A DNA stretch of 64,000 nt from Embiotoca jacksoni (taxonomy: Eukaryota > Chordata > Actinopteri > Embiotocidae), in contig JAKOON010000007.1 in assembly GCA_022577435.1 (NCBI GenBank), forward strand, positions 21,264,366 through 21,328,365. Reading direction: 5' to 3'. How positions within the stretch are numbered: the stretch's first letter is position 1; every line of letters begins with the position of its first letter. A model generated the notes under the pieces. That model was not told the DNA's origin. It saw nothing but the letters and a program-made list of their open reading frames with translations, and did not search any database. The position numbers and the translations under genes were made by a program. This document shows, piece by piece, positions 13,707 through 27,613 of the stretch.

Positions 13707-14451
13707 TGCTGTCAAAATATGAGCTTTAGATGCTGTTTAATTCATATTAATTTAGAATATACAGCATCTACAAAAACAAAGTGCCATCTCATACAATTTG
13801 AAATATGTATAAAACAAATTTAACACACAGTATTCTTCAATGTTCACATGTTGTTTTTTTTCCACTTGTTGCCGTAATGCTTTCAGCAGGGATTCTGTTA
13901 CAGACATGTTCTGCAATAAAATCGCTGTAATTTAACAAAATTGCAAGCTCCTGTAAATATTACGGAGATTGCTTGAATTTGCATCAGTTATTGCGATCGC
14001 AATTTCATGGAGGGACCGAATAGCTAATGACTGTCTCCCATTCGGTACAGTTTGATTTTTAGCAGAGTACGGTTGGTAAACCTCTAACCAGCAGTCAGAT
14101 AGTGGAAGTGGCTGAAGGTTTTGTTTGTTTGATGTGTGTTTCTGGTGCTCAGCAAAAGGACAGTAACTTGGTTGTTCCTGCTCGTCCTGGAAGCTTCTCA
14201 TGCTGAGTAGCTCTGTGAGGAAGATTCTTATCTGTCTGCAGCCATGCTGAATGTCGCCGCACACATCCAGAAACACAAGTTAAAAACCTGGTCTGGATCA
14301 GAGTGTCGAAGTGATGACATCATCCCACCATGCAGCCAGTTCTGTTTCCCTCCGACTCATTCATGCTAACACACACATTCACTAGTCACTGCATGTCCAC
14401 ACACATTTTCCCTTTCTGTCTCATTTACGTAGGGTCCCATTGTCCCACAAT

Positions 14452-14452
<1 letters not shown>

Positions 14453-14489
<37 letters not shown>
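14453..14489 (+). repeat. (AC)n microsatellite
   Basis: About 18 AC units; a second short tract lies at 14512-14528. Confidence 0.96.
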
Positions 14490-14491
<2 letters not shown>

Positions 14492-14683
14492 TGGGTCTGC
14501 CACTATCTCAGACACACACACACACACATACAGTGTACTGTACACACAGACAGAGGTTAGTCATATATCATCGGCTGAGGTTTAGAGGGCATGTCACTGT
14601 GTCTGAGTCACACAAAAACTCATCAGTCACTCAGCCAGACACATGTGGCCTCTGCCTCCACCTGCTTACTGTTAACTGCTTCT

Positions 14684-14685
<2 letters not shown>

Positions 14686-14732
<47 letters not shown>
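14686..14732 (+). repeat. (TG)n microsatellite
   Basis: About 23 units with one TTTG interruption. Confidence 0.96.
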
Positions 14733-14838
14733 AGTAAAAACTGTCAAACCGATGATCAGCCAGTGTTGCTGTTCGTGCAGACATAAGTCTGTGTTTCTGA
14801 TTTGTTTACTTTTTTTGTGTAAGTGTAATTGAAGTATT

Positions 14839-14841
<3 letters not shown>

Positions 14842-14881
<40 letters not shown>

Positions 14882-14895
14882 GCACGTGTGTGTGC
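14842..14895 (+). repeat. (TG)n microsatellite, interrupted
   Basis: TG units with late CG and CA interruptions (gtgcgtgtgcacgtgtg). With the AC tracts at 14453 and 14512 and the TG tract at 14686 it forms a cluster of opposite-strand dinucleotide runs. Confidence 0.95.
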
Positions 14896-17800
14896 GTTGG
14901 CTTTCTGGCTTACTACTCAGTGTGTCAAATCCCCGGCTCTCCAACAGTGAGACCAATTGTCCAGATTGTCACAGTGCTAATGAATCATTTAGCTAACACA
15001 AAATACACACACAAAAGCACACTCGGTCAAATATACACACCGATTGCGTGGCAGGATATCTACAGGCAGAGATGACACATCAGTTGCCACCCACTTAACA
15101 CCATTCACCTCTCAATGATTGAACAGCTGTTGCTGTTGTCATACGTGGAAGTTGTTTGTTCATGTATTGAGCTGAAGAGAGAAACCCTCCGAAATGCAAG
15201 TTGACGTGAAAATAATGATATATTTTGTAGCCTTTGGGATGAAAAGATAAAATAACCGGGGCTCATGTCGCTCCAATGAGGAGATCGCACTACTCAGCAC
15301 ACCGTATCTTACCGTCATAGCGCCACCTGCTGGAGCGCGTGTTTTTTCCAGCTTGTTGATCACATCAACATCAAATCGGCTCAGAACAGCTTTAAGACCT
15401 TGATGATAATATATTGAGAGGCCCGTGGGTTTTTTTTGTTAAAGGAGGTCGCCATGGCGATGTGGCAAAGTTAGATGTTTCGCCATGACATAGGGAGATG
15501 TTGTTTAAGGTCATAACAATATGCACCATGCAGTGTTCTTTGCATAATAAAGAGAGACTCCGGTTGTGTCTCGTTTCTCTGAAAATAGACCTCACCACAA
15601 ATATCAAGGAATTCTGCCTGGCAGACTGTCCTAAGCATTTTAAAGGGCCGTCTATGTGCACACTTTTGTGATGCCTTTGCAATTTGTTTACATGTTACCG
15701 CGAGTTACAGTATGTTACCTTTCCCAGCAGCACGGCTGCTAACTGTATTATAGAGAGCTCTGGTTTTCAGCTCAATAAAACCAGCCTCATTCAGCCTGGC
15801 TCATAGCTGCTCACGAGCCTACGTGTGAGGTCTCACTCTGTAGAGAGGAGCAGTAAAAAGACACCGTCATTACTTTATTTAGACCTCTGTCCTAGCAGGT
15901 CACATCGTGCACAACATGTGGATAACTCCGGGCTGTTGTGCATTTTCTGGAATACGTTCACTCTTCTCGGCTTGTACGCAACAGTAACTTTATGTCACCG
16001 GCTTCACTCTCATCCCATCTCCTCGACTTCCTGACACACACACAGGTTGACCCGCACAGCCAGCTCCCTGAAATGGGAAGGCTCAGCCGGAAACAAGAAT
16101 TTGCTGTCGCGAATCACTACCAACAACAACAGAGATCACTCGCCAGTTACGATGAGGAACCACAGGCACGTACAGCATCGTGACATTTCTCTGAATACTG
16201 GATGCTTTTGGTGGCTTTCTCAGCTGGTTCGTGTGACTCCACGTTTCCCCAAATCCCCACAACATGTCATCTACGATGTCTGTGGTTTCATGTGAGCATG
16301 TCATATTGTTAGAGGCCGTGGTAAACTGGTCATGGTGGTTAAAACACCTGCAGCGCCTCGAGCTTCTCCACCCATAGTATGAAGAACTTCTGTCTTTGAC
16401 AGCTGAAGGTAAACACATTCCATATTTCTATGCAGCCTAGTGTTCAGTACATCTGACAGACTTCCTCTTCATATCAGTCCATGTTCTGGGCCCTGGGCAG
16501 GGGACAATATGATGTATTTTTATTTTCCAGCTTGAACTTTCACCCCTTCATTTTCAGGCAAGGTTTAGGGTTATTATCGTTGTGTCTAAAATCACCCCAT
16601 TGTTTACTCATTTAGTTGTTCATGTATAATAAGCACAGTAGTTCAGCAGTTAGCAGTAAATAGAGATTTTAGACCCCGAATGATTCTGGTCATTTCATGT
16701 TCAGTCACGGCCATTTTGGCATTCGTAAAATAGACTTTATTTTTGTTCTAGTGTAGAATTTTGGAGTCATCATATCATGAATGACTTTACACAAACAAAT
16801 GAAATGGCAGACAGTTCAATGCAGTGCAGCCTGTCTCATCATTGTCAGATGAGTCTGTTTGAGTAGATGTTTTTGTGTATTCTGCCTTCTTTCACTCCAA
16901 GAACAACATCAGCTGCCAAATCGGCTACAAAATGACTGAAACAGAAGACACAAAAAGTGGAATAACTCCAAAAGACTCATGAAGAGGACATCTGTTAGAT
17001 GTACTAAACCACCAGGCTGGATAGAAAATGACAAGTCTGTATTTGAATCGTTCAAAGTTTGTAATTCTGATCACCTTATAAACACGATGCAGGCTGAATA
17101 TAGAACAATCTATGAACTGCTGAGCCAAATTGAGAGCAAGTGGAGTGTAAAATATATTCAGCATAGAAAATGGCATTCTTTGTTTTCTAATGCGGGTTCT
17201 ATTATCACAAGGGAACACAATAGCACATCTAATATGCCAATAAGCAACGATAGCAGTCAGTGTGTCAAAGTGGGGGATTTACTGTGTTGGAAAATCTCTT
17301 ATTTTGGAAGGTCAGTGAAGGACAATTTGAAATATTTTGGCTAAAAACTATACTCAGAAAAAAGCTAAGTGACAACGCATTAATAAACCCCAAAAAACAA
17401 CTTGGTTTAAAGACAAATTCAGCTATCAGAGGGTTGACCAGGTTTATATCAATGTCACTGTACTTGTTCTACATGTGGAAGCATGCGATGACGGTCATGT
17501 ATGAGCCAAGGTTGGTCAACTTTCATTGTCTGAACAGATACTGCACGCTGTGACGGTAACAGATGTTAATGGGGGCTTCGTAATTTCATGGTGTCAAGTC
17601 TGCTTGCAGATGCGGTGGCCGAGTGGGCGGGTGGTGATGATGAATTGCTACATAGATGTCATGGTACAACATGTTCAGCCAGAGGTGAGACAGATAATAT
17701 ATGTATATGTGGGGGATTGTCATCCTTAGCAGTGCTACGGATAATTTCATAGAGAGCACAGCCAGTCCTCTCTTATTGGTTTTCATTTTAAGAAAAAGAA

Positions 17801-18765
17801 AGATCATTTGTAAGTGAATAACGAGATTTATTGATGTGAGCGTAACCATTAATAACAAATTTAATTTAAAAGCATATTTGATAACTTTAAATAAATGTGA
17901 AAAATATTTTACAAAAATTAGATTAATCAAAATACCGCCAACATAAATTGTGCTTATCTGCCATTTTTAACATTTATTTATCTTAATGTTTAACACACCA
18001 TGGCAACTTCCACTTTATCTTTCGTGTCAACAGAAATATTACTCAGAAATCCAAACAAAATGATTTTGGCCACTTATTTACTACATTTTAATTGTTCATA
18101 AAGATGTCCTCATTTTAAAAAGCAAGTCATCTTTTTACATGACATTTTGATTATGTTTGGGGGGGAAAGGTTACATTTTCTGGCGTTCTCACAATTCCTG
18201 AGGTCGCTCGAGAGATATATCTTCACATTTTTACTGACGTTTTAGATTGGTGTTCAGGAAAAGTAACATTGTTCCAGCAGAGTGGCTGTTTTCAAAGGCA
18301 GGAGAGACAGAGGTTGCAACAGCATCTTTTTTGCTATTTTGATGAGCACTGGGAATTCACTTTCATTTTTTTTCTCCACCAAACAAAAGGCTCCTCCCTC
18401 CTTGAGATCACTTTTTCTTACATGTATCTGCTCATTTCAATGCACACCGTTTCCCCTGAAGAGCCATTACATGTGGGTCGAACTCATGTCATAATCCTCC
18501 CTTGGTTGTTGGATGGTTTGCACCATTCCAATACCAATGCCGATACCATACACACCTTTTGTCTGACACTGAGTGTATTCGCTGTTGTGTGACTGTCTGT
18601 GTGAGTGTGTAAGTGCATTCTCTCGTGGTCTCTCCTCACCTGCCATTTGCCACCAGGGACACGCAGGTGATAATGGATGTTTTGTATCCCCGGGAAAAGG
18701 TTTTGTCTCGAGTCCAAGGAGAGAATGACCTGTCATCGGCATTCAGCAGAATCTACCCAACATTC

Positions 18766-18767
<2 letters not shown>
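14896..18767. other. Mostly unassigned DNA
   Basis: About 3.9 kb without a supported gene. A block near 15300-15340 contains 'cgtcatagcgccacctgctgg', wording common in dispersed fish repeats, but no second copy is present here. A weak exon-like stretch at 16046-16169 is described under findings. Confidence 0.45.

Positions 18768-18815
<48 letters not shown>
18768..18815 (+). repeat. (TG)n microsatellite
   Basis: About 23 TG units followed by T7. Confidence 0.97.
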
Positions 18816-20243
<1,428 letters not shown>

Positions 20244-20936
20244 CGACAGTATGGTAGCCTGTGCTGCTGGGTTTACCCACTGGACGCAGCTATGAGTGGA
20301 GAAACTGCCAGCAGCATTTATCGACAAACCACGGAGAGATTAGAAGTTCGAACACCTCCTCCCCCCCGCAGAGCCGTTCCTCTGTCAGAAAAAGATAACT
20401 TCTCTACAATCCACGGGAGAGGATTAACCACACATTTCTCACACACATACATATTCTGGCAGTCATATACATACACTATAAACTCTGCAATGTCAGCACA
20501 TCTCAGCATCTGCACACTCACAAACACACACGGCCACCCCTGAATGCAGATTATTGATTACACACAGGCTTCTCTCACTCTGCCTGAGAGTTATTGTTTG
20601 CTCACAGAATAACTTGCTTCAGCTGAATTTACTTTTCTTTTTGAAATCTGTAACTGAGCTTCCTTTAAATGAATTTTAAGGATATCCTTTCTCGTACTAA
20701 AATGTCTTCACTATTAATGTAAATAGTTCTCCGATTTTCCACGTCAAGTAGAAATGATAAAATGACACATTGTTTAGTGCTGCAACTCTTTCTGAGGTTT
20801 TCTCCACTTCATCAGGTTGTTCTCAGAGATGGGGTGAAGGTCTCCGCAGAGACAATGTGCTTTTATATCAATCTAGAAAATAAATTATGATGACATTTGG
20901 TGTCTTGCTTCTCGTACTAATGAGGTTAAGGTTATA

Positions 20937-20942
20937 GTGTGT

Positions 20943-20973
<31 letters not shown>

Positions 20974-21011
20974 GGGGGGGGGGGAAGGGGGGGTTAGGAG
21001 GGGGGGGGGGG
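20937..21011 (+). repeat. (GT)n joined to a long G-run
   Basis: About ten GT units (20937-20956) pass straight into 29 consecutive G, then AA, seven G, TTA, and a further G-rich block to 21011. It has enough separated G-runs to form a G-quadruplex on the plus strand. Confidence 0.95.
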
Positions 21012-22545
21012 TTATAAAAGCTATGCAAATTCCTGGATGGTTCCTCCATTAATTGGATTTAGTCTCTTTGATGGAGACCTGATACTTAGTTATAAATTAT
21101 GTCAATCTTCCATTGTTATTATATTCTTTAATACCTTATATTTCATACATTTTCAGCATCTTTAATGTTAGCCGCTAACCTCTTTTATTTCATGTTACCT
21201 GAAACACATATAAAAGAAGTAGAAGTTTTGTTTTGCATCCTGAGTAAAGACTGCAGATCTTCTGAAAAGCTCACATGGTTCTGAGGGTTTCCCCATGATC
21301 TGCAAATATAATCACGTGAAGAAAACGCTGCATGATAAACACCATTTTTAATTAGTCTACAAAGTTGCACCTCTATTTCCAAATGAAAACAAAGATGGAA
21401 GCGTGCAGCCGACTTGGATAGGAATCAGTCTAAAATCTTTATTTTGTCATGCAGCAGATGGAATGTTTTTTTGTTTTTTCATCCAGATGGTTGAAAGTTT
21501 GTTTCAGGATTCAGGAAATACCATCAGAAAGAACAGCACTAGGTTCTCTCTCAGAAAAACAAATTGTTACTTCTGTGGCCTGAATTTTCACTGATTAATG
21601 AGAGACCCAAACTGGGTATAAGGCTACACTACGTTACCTCACTATTCACTTTCTGTCTTTTCATAAACTCAGGCTCCTATTCGCCATACTGTCATCTTCC
21701 GGGCAAGACTGGAGGAATTTAAGGAGGTTGCAGTTACAAAAACAATTCAAGGTTTGGTGTTCAGGATCTATGGGGATCTATTGGTAGAAAGGGAGTATTA
21801 ACTGACATTCATCATTTTCATCAGTGTATTATCTCCTGAAACTTAGAATTGTGTTTTTGTTTCCTTTCGTTACTTCCATAGATAATAACTCCTCTTCTAT
21901 GGAGCCGCCATGTTGTCACCAAACACCAGTCTAGACACCAGGCCTTCTGCATGCTTCCCTAGTTTAATGGCCGCCGTAGATTCGACGACTTCCTGCTTTG
22001 GAAGGGCAGGATGAGGCGAGGAGTGTTCATTGGGTTGCAAACTGCAACGCCACTGCTGGACGGTCCTGAATTCTACCCGCTGCTCTTTTAAAACACCATT
22101 CCACATGTTTTCTCCCCAAAAAAGTGAAAACCACAAAAAAAGGTCTGATGGACAAACCGTGATGACATCATCAGTGGGTTTATGTAATTTAAAAGGGATA
22201 AACAGGTCAAAGAATACAAATATTTTTACGAACTATCTCTGCTGTACTACTCGTGTTTTACTGCTTATTATCCATATTTGGCTTTGTTGTACTGAGGTAT
22301 TTGCAATATGTTGCTAAAAGCTCGTAGGTACGTAGAACAAAAACAGAATATGTCTGCAACCTTCCACAGGTTTTCCTGACCTACAAATGCTGTCAGAAGA
22401 TGCAGAAGATGCAATTTGTCCTAGTTGCAATATAATTATATTTTTGGGGAAATTGTTTTTTTTCTTTGAACTATAAAGACTTCTTATCCATCTGGTTTGT
22501 TTGCATATATACTGCATGTCTTTTTCTTTAACATGTTTGTCATTT
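21012..22545. other. No feature recognised
   Basis: Unassigned sequence. A CG-containing patch at 21900-22080 (ggagccgccatgttgtcac) may be a worn repeat, but nothing in the window pairs with it. Confidence 0.45.
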
Positions 22546-22547
22546 GG

Positions 22548-22605
22548 ATCAATCAGTCAAACTTTATTTACAGTATATAGCTCCTTTCAATGAAAATTTA
22601 CAAAG
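22548..22605 (+). repeat. Possible end of a dispersed fish repeat
   Basis: The string 'atcagtcaaactttatttac' followed by 'tagctcctttca' resembles the 'caaactttatttatatagc' ends of common teleost repeats. Only about 55 bp is recognisable. Confidence 0.3.
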
Positions 22606-23782
22606 TTTCAAATTCTGCAGTTCTGCTCCTGTAGCACACCTCATGGAGTGAACTTTATTCATGTTAATACAGTGTACGGCAGCATACGTCAACAGGTCAG
22701 AATGAAGAATGAAGAGATATGTTGAGCATATTTGCATCTGATTTTGTAAACATATATAAAGAATATAACAAGAAAGCAAAGGCAGTGCCTCGTAGCAACA
22801 GACAGCAGCAATGCGTCTACTTGTCAAACAGAACTGTGTTCCACTGATCCACAGCTGCCCACGGCTCTGAAAACTCAAACGGAAAAGTTCCTCAAAAGCA
22901 TCTTGATCTGAGATGACATCCGATAAGTTGTCCTGTCCCTGTGGGAGAAGTGCTCTCGTAGAGCAACAGACTGGTTCCTCCTGGGTACAATAAGGCCGAT
23001 CTTATCCGGTTTATTTCACCTGAAATGATTTCTCCTACACAAGTCCAGGTCTTCAAGGTCAGTGGCAGAAAAAAAGAGAGGTTTACACATTTTATACTCT
23101 TTTTTTTTTTTATCCCATTTTAAATAGAGTTTTCGAGCATAAATGGGGCATTTCTGTATTGTACGTATAAAGAGAAAACCATGCAGCGCTATGGATTTGA
23201 TTCAGAAGGAGAAGCTCATATCAGCTCCGTCACACCTTGCTTCTCTGGAACGTCTCAGCCAGGCTTTGCTTTGGTGTTCCCAAAGCACAAAATAGAACTC
23301 CATCAGATCTCGTGTATTGGTCGATGTGACTACAGGTTTAAATCAAAAAGGTAATAATAAGCCATTATACTTAACTCAAAAGCAGGTTGTACAAAAGATA
23401 CATTTCTACGAGTATGAATTTGCCCGAGGATGTTGAGCTTTTTAATGCCAAGGACACCCAAAATAGAGCACGGCCCTGCCAGGGCCCCCCACCAATCAAA
23501 CATAAGCTATCACCCACCCACATACTGAGCAAGACTCAGAACCATCTGATTTGGATACTGCTGTTGGCTAACAGAAATATACCTGCATTACGTTTTCTGT
23601 GTTCATTTTTATTCCGTTTCTGACTATTGGAAGAATTCTATTTAATATTCATTGTTTTTATCTTTAGTTCAAGTCATTCATCATGTTACATTTTGCCTCA
23701 TCGTATTTAGATGTGTTCAGCATACATTTTGAGAGTTCTGTTGTTATTTTCTATTTTCTGTCGTGATTGTTTTCACTTCCAG

Positions 23783-23891
23783 GTATTTGCCTCGATACTC
23801 ACGCCATTTCACTAATGCACCGCGGAACAGTGTTGATGAAAAGCAGTACTATGACAGCTCTCCAAGCAGCCTCATCAACCTGCCAGACAAA
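23783..23891 (+). CDS. Candidate internal exon, unidentified protein
   Basis: A good acceptor (a T-rich run ending 'tttcacttccag') is followed by one base and 36 open codons, then a donor-like 'aaa|gtgcgt' (or a later 'tct|gtaaac' at 23901). The peptide begins YLPRYSRHFTNAPRNS and continues with EKQYYDSSPSSLINLP; its composition is protein-like, with Tyr/Ser/Pro rich text suggestive of a cytoplasmic tail. I cannot name the protein. A second frame is also open across the segment, and 36 codons is short, so chance is a real alternative. Confidence 0.3.
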
Positions 23892-26800
23892 GTGCGTGTC
23901 TGTAAACAGATTTAGTGACTGGCGGTGTGCAGTTTGTGTGTGTGTGTGGGCAGCAGGTCATAAAGCCTTCAGAGCGCTCAGAGGATGGTTTCAGGCACCT
24001 TCCTGTTCAGCAGGTCTCTTTACTTGATACTGTTGCGTTCATATTTGTTAAGCTTATTGCCCGTCTACTGGTGGCAGTAATCACATAATTGGCTGATCAT
24101 TGTAATGTCAGCTGACTGCAAACATTTAGAATCGTTCTTACGATCACTTTCATGCATCACCTCTTTCTGCTGCTATGATTTAATGAAATATGATTAAGAA
24201 AATAACGTTGACTTTTATTTTGATTACTGGCACCTGTCACTGTCAATCATGTATTTATTATGTCATATTTGCCCTCTGCAATTCTTGTTTACAAAGTCTA
24301 AAAGACAAACAGAAATGTTATCTTTATTTATATATTCCAACATATACAGTAATGATAATAAATGTCTCTTCTAGTGACATCAAATTAACAGAAAAAGACA
24401 ATTGAATTAGTAATTGCAATTTTTAATAGTGATACAGGCCTTAATAAACAAATAATCAACTAAAATGTCATGATCACGACAGCCCAAATCTAGTGTCTAA
24501 CTTCAATACTCCCATCAGATCAGGTCACTGCTTTGTGTCCCATGTAGCTCACTGGTTCAGAGGCATTCGTGTTTGCAGTAGCCTGGTCGGGATCAGGTGG
24601 AAGGGACAGGTACATGCAGGTGCTTCATGAGCAACAGGAAGTTAGTCTGCTTACTGATTATGCTCTTAAAGATTTTGAGTTGAAATCCTTCTTGAGGTCA
24701 TAACTGGACAAAATGGACAAAGACGAGAGAAAAATGTTTGGATTCAGTGTAACTTACAATTCCCGAGGATATCATTATCTTCATCAGGAATACAGATCAA
24801 TAAGTCCACTTAATAAAAGTTGTATATTCCTCCAAACTCACTGAAAACTTTCTCGAGAATTATCAAGTTCTAAGTTTTCAGTGTAATAATAATCCAAATG
24901 ACAGTTATCTTGACATCCACAGGTACACTGCAGACAAGAACTGCTGAAAGCTAAACTGGCGTACTTCTAAAGGTGTCAGTCATCAAGGTTAATACTGTAG
25001 ATGATGTGTACGTTCTGTGGGAAAGTTTCAGGCGTTGAACTGAGAGTGAATAGTGAAGATTTGTTGAATTGTTACGACTTCTCGATGGTTATTTCCATCA
25101 GCCTCTCCTTGGTTGTCACAACCATTTCACAGCTTGCCGCAGATATTCAAGGGTGGATCGAAAACTTCTGAGACTGCTTCTGTTGCACGTAAATGGTGTG
25201 CAGCACCGTGAGATGAGCAGAGTGGGGGGAAGCTCATTTTTTTTGCGAGATCAACATTATCTCTGGAGATACACGTTTTTGTGAGCGCTGGTATGTGCGC
25301 ACAGCAATTTCTCCGTACAACTGAAACTTGAGCAGAGAGCACATTAAAGTTTGTGGCAAGTTATTGGGGATCGGAAACAAGTGGCAGGGAGGGAAATCTG
25401 CTGAGTCGGAGTGATGATTGTGTTTTTTTGTGTGAGAAACTTGCCCGTTTTTAACAGACTGAGGCACGTTGTCACGTTGAGGAAACCGAGTGGCATCACG
25501 CCACAGTTCAGATGCTTTCCACCAACTGTTTTCCTTCACACACACCTTAGAACGTCACAGCTGAACTCACACAGACAGTCTGTCCCTGGGGGACGAATTT
25601 ACGCTGCACAACCCTGTAAATGTCAAAGAAAACCAACCTGGTTGCTCCTGACCTCATGTGACCTCATCCGCCTCATTGCTTTATTGCTGAAGGCTTTCTG
25701 AATCATTTCAGGAGTTTCCGTTGCTGATTTCCAAAGTTTGACAAAACATTTGAGGTGAGCTTACTCCTATAATTGTTTAACAGCTAATCATGAGGAGCTC
25801 TGGAGACAGAAAATTCCCTCATGTCCACGAGATGATAGCTTTTGATGCAGGTGGTGGTAGCAGAAAAGCATAAATGGAAGAGCTTACGGGCTGAGAGGGG
25901 AACTGGGAGCTCATATTCTACACAAAGCAACGGACCTGCAGATATCTATGAAAATTAGTTTTGGGGATATTAATCTTGGATGAAAACTGCTGAAAGGATG
26001 CAAAAGTGCACTCAATATATCAGTCAATAAAAGACCATGCCAAAGTTAGACCACACTGAAAAAAAAGCTCCATCTGCCTGAGAGGGATAGACAGCATGAT
26101 TTCTGAGTATAGGAGCCTGCAGCGATAAGGTTTAGAGCCCAAAATGATGTCTGGATTGATTCCAAATGAATCAGCAGTGGTTTATATTTTAAAAAAGAAC
26201 CAATGTGACGTTACGTCAGTTTCTTGGATTCATCTTGTTCTGAGCTTGGATTAAAATCACACATTACCCCATTATGAATAATACGAAATCTTGGAAATCA
26301 GGTGAAAAAACGCAGGTGAATCTTCACAATTGTTGCTTCCTGACTTTTGTGTCTCATGCTGTGGTTTTATAATTATCACTGCACACTGCTGTAAAAATCA
26401 ATCAACCTGGCTCCACAAAACACATATTAACTCCAAGTGTTTTCATTAACCCTTCCTGGAGCTACGGTGTCTGCTGAGCTGTAAAATTACTGTAGTCAGG
26501 ATTATTGGACAGAAAATGACATATTAGGACACATTATGATGAGAGACTATACAAGCGGAAAATAAAAGGCAGCGCATAGATTAATCACACATAGTCATGA
26601 CATCCATTACTGACACAAACAGAGGAGCGCTGTGTGTTTCGCCCGCTAACCACATTACAATAGCCACAAGCACATTACAGTGATTAGTGATTACTGTGCT
26701 GACTATGTTGGGTTTGGTGTCACTGCGCGACAGGTTTTGCATGCAGGCTGATGTGCAACATAAAACAGTACCAACAATAAATACAGTATAACAGGTAATA

Positions 26801-27198
26801 CTGAGAAAAATGAATGCATTTTGAAAAAGAAATTCACAGAATCGGTTTTCTGCCTGAAGGTCTCTGATTTAATATCCTAGCTTCTTCTTCTCCATCATCT
26901 TTAAGGGCTTCTTGTTCTCTGTTGGAAAAATGTAGCATTAGTATTTGTGTCCATTTACGCACCAGAGGAAGCTGTCTGATGCCACTGCATTCTCTTCGAG
27001 GCTGAGAGCAGTTGATTAGAGGCACAGATTACTTAACGACTGTTTAAGTAAAGATTGCATTATTGAATGAAACAGCCCCCCATTACAGTAGAGAGAGAGT
27101 AAATGTATTTCCACCGACGGTGGATGCCAGCAAGGACATGCTCTCACAGTCAAGCTGCATTTTTCTGCTGCTGCCATCAGCAGAGCCAGAACCCCTCC
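23892..27198. other. No feature recognised
   Basis: Unassigned 3.3 kb. A faint tRNA box A-like string near 24545 (gtagctcactggt) has no box B partner. Confidence 0.45.
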
Positions 27199-27242
27199 TG
27201 CTGCCCTCCTGCTGCCCCCCTGCTGCCCTCCTGCTGCCTCCA
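27199..27242 (+). repeat. 11-bp tandem repeat, four units
   Basis: Units of CTGCTGCCCTC, CTGCTGCCCCC, CTGCTGCCCTC and CTGCTGCCTCC lie in a locally GC-rich stretch. Confidence 0.85.
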
Positions 27243-27589
27243 CCTCCCGCTGCAGCACCTCCACACAGGGAGGGACATTGATCAAGTGTCAGCTGTGCAA
27301 GAGGGCCGGCAGATCAAGAGCTGCTTGAGGAGGCCATAAAGCCGGAGCCCATCCACCTTCCTGTCTTTAAATCCTCTAGGCTGTTGGAGGCCGCTCGGTG
27401 TGTCCTCTCCCATCCTGTGCTGGCTGCTTTGTCTTCCCACCATAAGCCCCAATCATCTGCGAGAGCCCAGCTACTCCTCTGGCAGCAGTTCTGGTCCAAA
27501 TCCCAGCCGATGCCTTACTCCTGGCCTCGCTGCGGTCCCGATAAGAGGATTTTTTTTTTTTTTCCCTGGCAGCTTTTTCCCCACCTCAG

Positions 27590-27613
27590 AAGCCAGCTGC
27601 TGACGGTGCTGAG
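27590..27613 (+). CDS. Candidate 24-nt microexon
   Basis: A strong acceptor (poly-T, then 'ctttttccccacctcag') and a strong donor (gctgag|gtgagg) bracket exactly 24 nt, which keeps frame. Two of the three frames are open (KPAADGAE or SQLLTVL). Frame-preserving microexons of this size occur in vertebrate neuronal genes. There is no known partner exon, and the pair of sites could be chance. Confidence 0.2.

Noticed and set aside
17606..17640. tRNA box A-like string tggccgagtggg
   Set aside because: It fits box A exactly, but no box B lies within tRNA distance and no cloverleaf can be drawn.
18648..18745. Minus-strand exon-like text (NIHYHLRVPGGKWQ before a cag|gtgagg donor)
   Set aside because: The upstream acceptor has no pyrimidine tract and lies beside a CA microsatellite; all three frames look similar in quality.
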